A stretch of DNA of 64,000 bases, from contig RCTD01000016.1 of NCBI GenBank assembly GCA_014898415.1, forward strand, positions 1,398,900 through 1,462,899, in the 5' to 3' direction. Below, piece by piece: positions 60,743 through 64,000 of the stretch (the first letter of the stretch is position 1; each line of letters opens with the position of its first letter). A program made the position numbers and the translations under genes. The DNA comes from Stromatinia cepivora. Lineage: Eukaryota; Ascomycota; Leotiomycetes; Helotiales; Sclerotiniaceae. The notes under the pieces are model-generated. The model saw only the letters and a program-made list of their open reading frames with translations, did not search any database and was not told where the DNA came from.

Positions 60743-62916
60743 ATGCCCTTGCCATGGCCCTTCTCCAAAAAGTATCCCGAGAAACCCCCCGAATTCGCAA
60801 ATGCAAAGGAATACGATTATATAATAATAGGAGGTATGTATCATCCATTTTCCATAGAATAAATTCTCCAAGTACAAATATCCCAATTTCCATTTCCCTA
60901 TTCACATACACTTCAACTGTAGACAGTATATCCGGCTGTATTCTCGCATTCTATTTCAATGCCCTCAATACCCACAATCATTCTCCTAAAATCCTTCTCA
61001 TCGAATGTGGCCCTATAAACAATATCTATATATTACGAATCCCTTTTTTATCATTTAATATCTTTGATGTATCTACGGATACTAAATCCTGGGTATACGA
61101 ACTAATGAATCATTGTAACGAACAATAATCCCTTGTTTTTCGCATTGATGTAATGGATGATGCGAATAGAGTTAATAGTGAAGTGTATATTCGTGGTATA
61201 AAGGGAGATTATGAAATGTGGAAGGAGATGGGGAATGAGAAGTGGGGGTGGGAGGATTGTAGAGCCTGTTTTTAGGAGGGTAGAGAGAGTGGTTGGGGAG
61301 GATGGGGAAAAGGCAATGGAGAGGGGGAGAGGGATATGTGGGGGGCGGGCTATGAAACGGTTTGGCTATTGGGATTGGGCTTGGAGAGCGCAGAGAATGT
61401 GAGTTTGGTACCCTTTGTATCGATATCGTGTTGGTTGAATGAAATATTTTGCTAATCACTGCATGTATAATGAAAGGTTTGCAGACGCAGCTGAAATAAT
61501 GGGGTTCTCCCGTATTTCAGATACAAACGTGGCGGATGCACCAATTGATGGATTAGCTATGTTATACAGCACAATCAGCGAAGATGGAAAGCGAAATTCC
61601 ACTTTCCATTCTTTTCTTCCTAGAGAAGTTGCTTTGGAGAGAGAAAAAAAATTGACTATCTGTACTAATACCACGGTTCATCGAATTGTGTTTTCAGATG
61701 AAAATGGAGTTCCCCGCGCTGATAAAGTTATCTTTGGAAGTTCGCATCCAAAATCTTCGAGGATCTTTGAGGCTAGAGTAAAGAAGGAAGTTATCATTTG
61801 CTCTGGTGCGCTAGGTTCTCCACAAGTTTTAATGTTAAGGTATGCGAATTTCGTATCTCGAGATTCGAATAAGGGAGTCTAACATTTGAGTTCAGTGGTA
61901 TTGGGTCCTCGTGAACATTTGGAAGAACACAATATCAAAGTCATACATGATTTACCTGGTGTTGGCTCTAATTTAGTAAGTTTTCCCCCCCTATAATAGA
62001 CGATTGAACTCTTACTAATCAGAGACCTTAGACCGATCATCCAAGTATACCTGTTGCATGGGAAGTACCAATCGAAGAATCCATCACTCGAGTCGTAGTA
62101 TCTCCCTTAAAAGCCGTTGTCGAACTCGGCAAGTATCTTCTCTTCGGAACCGGAATCATGAGTTTTCCATCCCAAACACTAAGCTTCTTCATCCGATCCA
62201 AATCCCTCAACGAAGATGCCACCGGACCACTCATCAAACAATTTCCATCCTCAGATACACCCGAATCCGCAAAAACCAAAATTGAAAATATTCATTTCAC
62301 AAACTCAGAAGACCTGATTCCAGACATCGAACTCATGCCCCTACCCACAAGCGCCATGGACGATATGGAAGAACGACAATCCAGCTTCTCCAAAATAGGA
62401 ATCTTCTGCATCCTCGCCACAATCTGCAATCCTCAATCCCGCGGTAGCGTTCGTCTGACATCCTCATCCCCCCATTCATTCCCGGCCGTCGATTTCGGAA
62501 TATTATCTCACCCAAACGACTTGATCATAGCGCGACGCGCCGTGCATCTCGCCCTCTCATTCGGCAAAACCATGCTTTCCTCGGGTTTCCCCCTCCTCCG
62601 TCCCATCACCTTCCTATCCGAAAACCAGAATCTCGATATCGAGAATGGAAATCAAGAACAGATGGATCGATTCATACGTCATAGGGTCCGAAATACTTTT
62701 CACTATGCATCGACATGTCGGATGGGTTCTGAGAGCGATGAAGAGGCGCCAGGGGTTGTAGATGGCGAGTTACGTGTTCATGGGGTGAGGGGTGTTAGGA
62801 TCGCAGATACGAGTGTTTTTCCTAGGATTGTGAGTCATCATCCTATGGCTCCTGCGGTGATGGTTGCGGAAAGATGTGCGGATTTCATCATGGATGATGC
62901 GGAGAATAAAGATTAA
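60743..62916 (+). pseudogene. GMC oxidoreductase gene (FAD-dependent), disrupted
   Basis: The start ATG at 60743 reads MPLPWPFSKKYPEKPPEFAN then EYDYIIIG. An intron (60834-60922, GTATGT..TAG) follows, then SGCILAFYFN and KILLIECGP. The nucleotide-binding GxGxxG is changed (GGGTSG-type to GDSISG). After NHCNEQ a TAA interrupts. The same frame continues SLVFRIDVMDDANRVNSEVY and IRGIKGDYEMWKEMG, matching the GxVxGGSSxxNxMxYxRGxxxDY region with its glycines lost. A frame change occurs near 61270 and another by 61439. FADAAEIMGFSRISD through GALGSPQVLML then follows. Introns at 61840-61895 and 61976-62031 flank GIG..EHLEEHNIKVIHDLPG, which contains a one-base insertion near 61906. The C-terminal domain (62032-62916) is intact, with HYASTCRMG and HPMAPAVMVAERCADFI. 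The family oxidises alcohols or sugars; this copy is dead. Confidence 0.8.
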
Positions 62917-63524
62917 AGATTGAGTGAGAGATTGAATATAGTCATGCAGATGATAATCTTCCTAGTCTAGAGTAGAAAGAGATAAGAGTATGTATTACGA
63001 CTAGATGCGTTTCAAAGTATCTGCCGAAGTAATATGAGGTCATTTTCAATGTATCAGAAAACGATCATGCAGTTCCAACGATGAATTTCCTGTTGAATTT
63101 TCGATCGTGGCTGTAAGGTTCGATGGCCGTGATGGCTTGATGTCATATTGCGTCTTTTCCCTCTTATCTTTAACTTATCATCGATGATTCACTGATAATC
63201 GTTCTTAAGAATCCTTCGACTCATTGTGCATAGCTGTATCCACACCACTACTAACATTCATACACTATCTATGTAGCGCGGAGGAATATCTCCACTCAAT
63301 CATCTCGGTTCATAACCTCAAAGAGGAGATCAATAAGCTGACATAAGACTTGATGATTTCGTAAGGTAGACATTATTCCGTGAGGCTCAACGTTGACCTA
63401 GAGGCTAGAGCCTAGTAGCTGATCTTCTTCATCCAAACCTCAAAGCCACGAAATTCTAGAACCTCAACGCCTTCCCGATGTCCCGGGTATTTCCTAAAAC
63501 TTCATCAAACCCTCATTCCCACGA
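62917..63524. other. Unassigned intergenic sequence
   Basis: 3' flank of the GMC pseudogene and upstream DNA of whatever lies beyond. Nothing recognisable. Confidence 0.4.
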
Positions 63525-63860
63525 ATGAACCGAGAAAACGAAACGGCGAAACCGCACCACTCAGCCCATCACCATCCATACCCTCCCTACCTTTCCACCC
63601 ATCAAACCATGACCCTTGCCTCTGCAACATCACCACCAACAAACGTAGCACGAAAACAAGCTCAAGCTGACAGCATTACCCCCCTGTACCATCCATTCCA
63701 ACATCTACCTACAGCCTATCCCCCCACAAACCAATCCCCACAACGAATACACAAACCTAGTTACACCGAGTTCACTACACACTACTACACCGTACACCAG
63801 CACGCACAAAATCCCAGCTACCACACCAGTTCGTCCATCCCCCATCAAAACGGACCCTGA
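63525..63860 (+). CDS. Hypothetical His/Pro/Thr-rich open frame
   Basis: 111 codons, ATG to TGA, low complexity (HHSAHHHPYPPYLSTHQT, PTAYPPTNQSP). The DNA is C- and A-rich, which produces such residues by chance. No domain, signal peptide or splice evidence. It could equally be 5' untranslated DNA of a gene to the right. Confidence 0.2.
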   Translation: MNRENETAKPHHSAHHHPYPPYLSTHQTMTLASATSPPTNVARKQAQADSITPLYHPFQHLPTAYPPTNQSPQRIHKPSYTEFTTHYYTVHQHAQNPSYHTSSSIPHQNGP

Positions 63861-64000
63861 ATGCATACAGAGAGTAAAGCCCCTCGTCTCTGCTCCCCAA
63901 ATCCTAGTCCTACCCCCATACTCCCAAGCTTATCTCGCCCTATATATCCCCTCCTCCTCTATCATCCAATCAATCCCCGTCAAACCACATCCCAGGGTCA

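Noticed and set aside
60477..60824. 115-codon plus frame overlapping the GMC start
   Set aside because: Out of frame with the recognisable GMC N-terminus and without family resemblance.
61172..61459. Pro/Ser-rich minus-strand frame of 95 codons
   Set aside because: Antisense shadow of the G-rich part of the GMC pseudogene.

Overview
The window looks like nuclear DNA of a filamentous ascomycete. Introns are short (47-95 bp) with GTAAGT/GTATGC donors, CTAAC-type branch sites and YAG acceptors. Retroelements carry dense C-to-T / G-to-A transition damage typical of repeat-induced point mutation (RIP). A HET-domain gene, a fungal fucose-lectin gene, a DHA1-type MFS transporter and GMC oxidoreductase sequence are present. 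Gene flavour and repeat families suggest Leotiomycetes (Sclerotiniaceae-like), but that placement is inference.

Layout. 1-10.8 kb is gene-bearing: the tail of an unknown gene (1-162), an intact three-exon MFS transporter (423-2041, minus), a RIP-damaged pogo/Fot1-type DNA transposon about 100 bp upstream of that transporter (2142-4332), tRNA-Lys(UUU), and an intact four-exon fucose-lectin-like gene (8021-9214, minus). 10.8-44 kb is an AT-rich, RIP-mutated transposon block. It holds a Ty1/copia element (12349-32628) interrupted by a second copy of the same family (14329-29107). That inner copy is interrupted by a short non-autonomous copia-type LTR element (14718-16974) and by a Ty3/gypsy chromovirus-like element (19054-26088). 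A second gypsy copy (33076-42459) sits to the right and is interrupted by another copy of the short element (38586-40894). Each of these six insertions is bounded by a matching 5-bp target duplication. 42.6-53 kb holds two tRNA genes, a GMC oxidoreductase remnant, a second pogo-like DNA transposon, a MITE-like element and a minisatellite. 52-63 kb holds three decaying host genes (ECM33-like, HET, GMC oxidoreductase) with stops and frameshifts.

Most unusual object. The tRNA-Leu(CAG) gene at 42644-42796 (minus) carries, besides the ordinary intron next to the anticodon, a second 54-nt insert inside the T stem. The insert begins GTAAGC, has CTAAC 17 nt before its end, and ends AATAG. Removing exactly this GT-AG segment restores a perfect five-pair T stem. 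It looks like a spliceosomal intron in a polymerase III tRNA gene.

How the parts relate. The window reads as an accessory, transposon-driven compartment. Functional single-copy genes (transporter, lectin, tRNAs) sit on the left flank, while genes right of the transposon block show nonsense and frameshift decay. The non-autonomous LTR family carries a fragment of the copia pol region in antisense, which could link the two families through RNA silencing.
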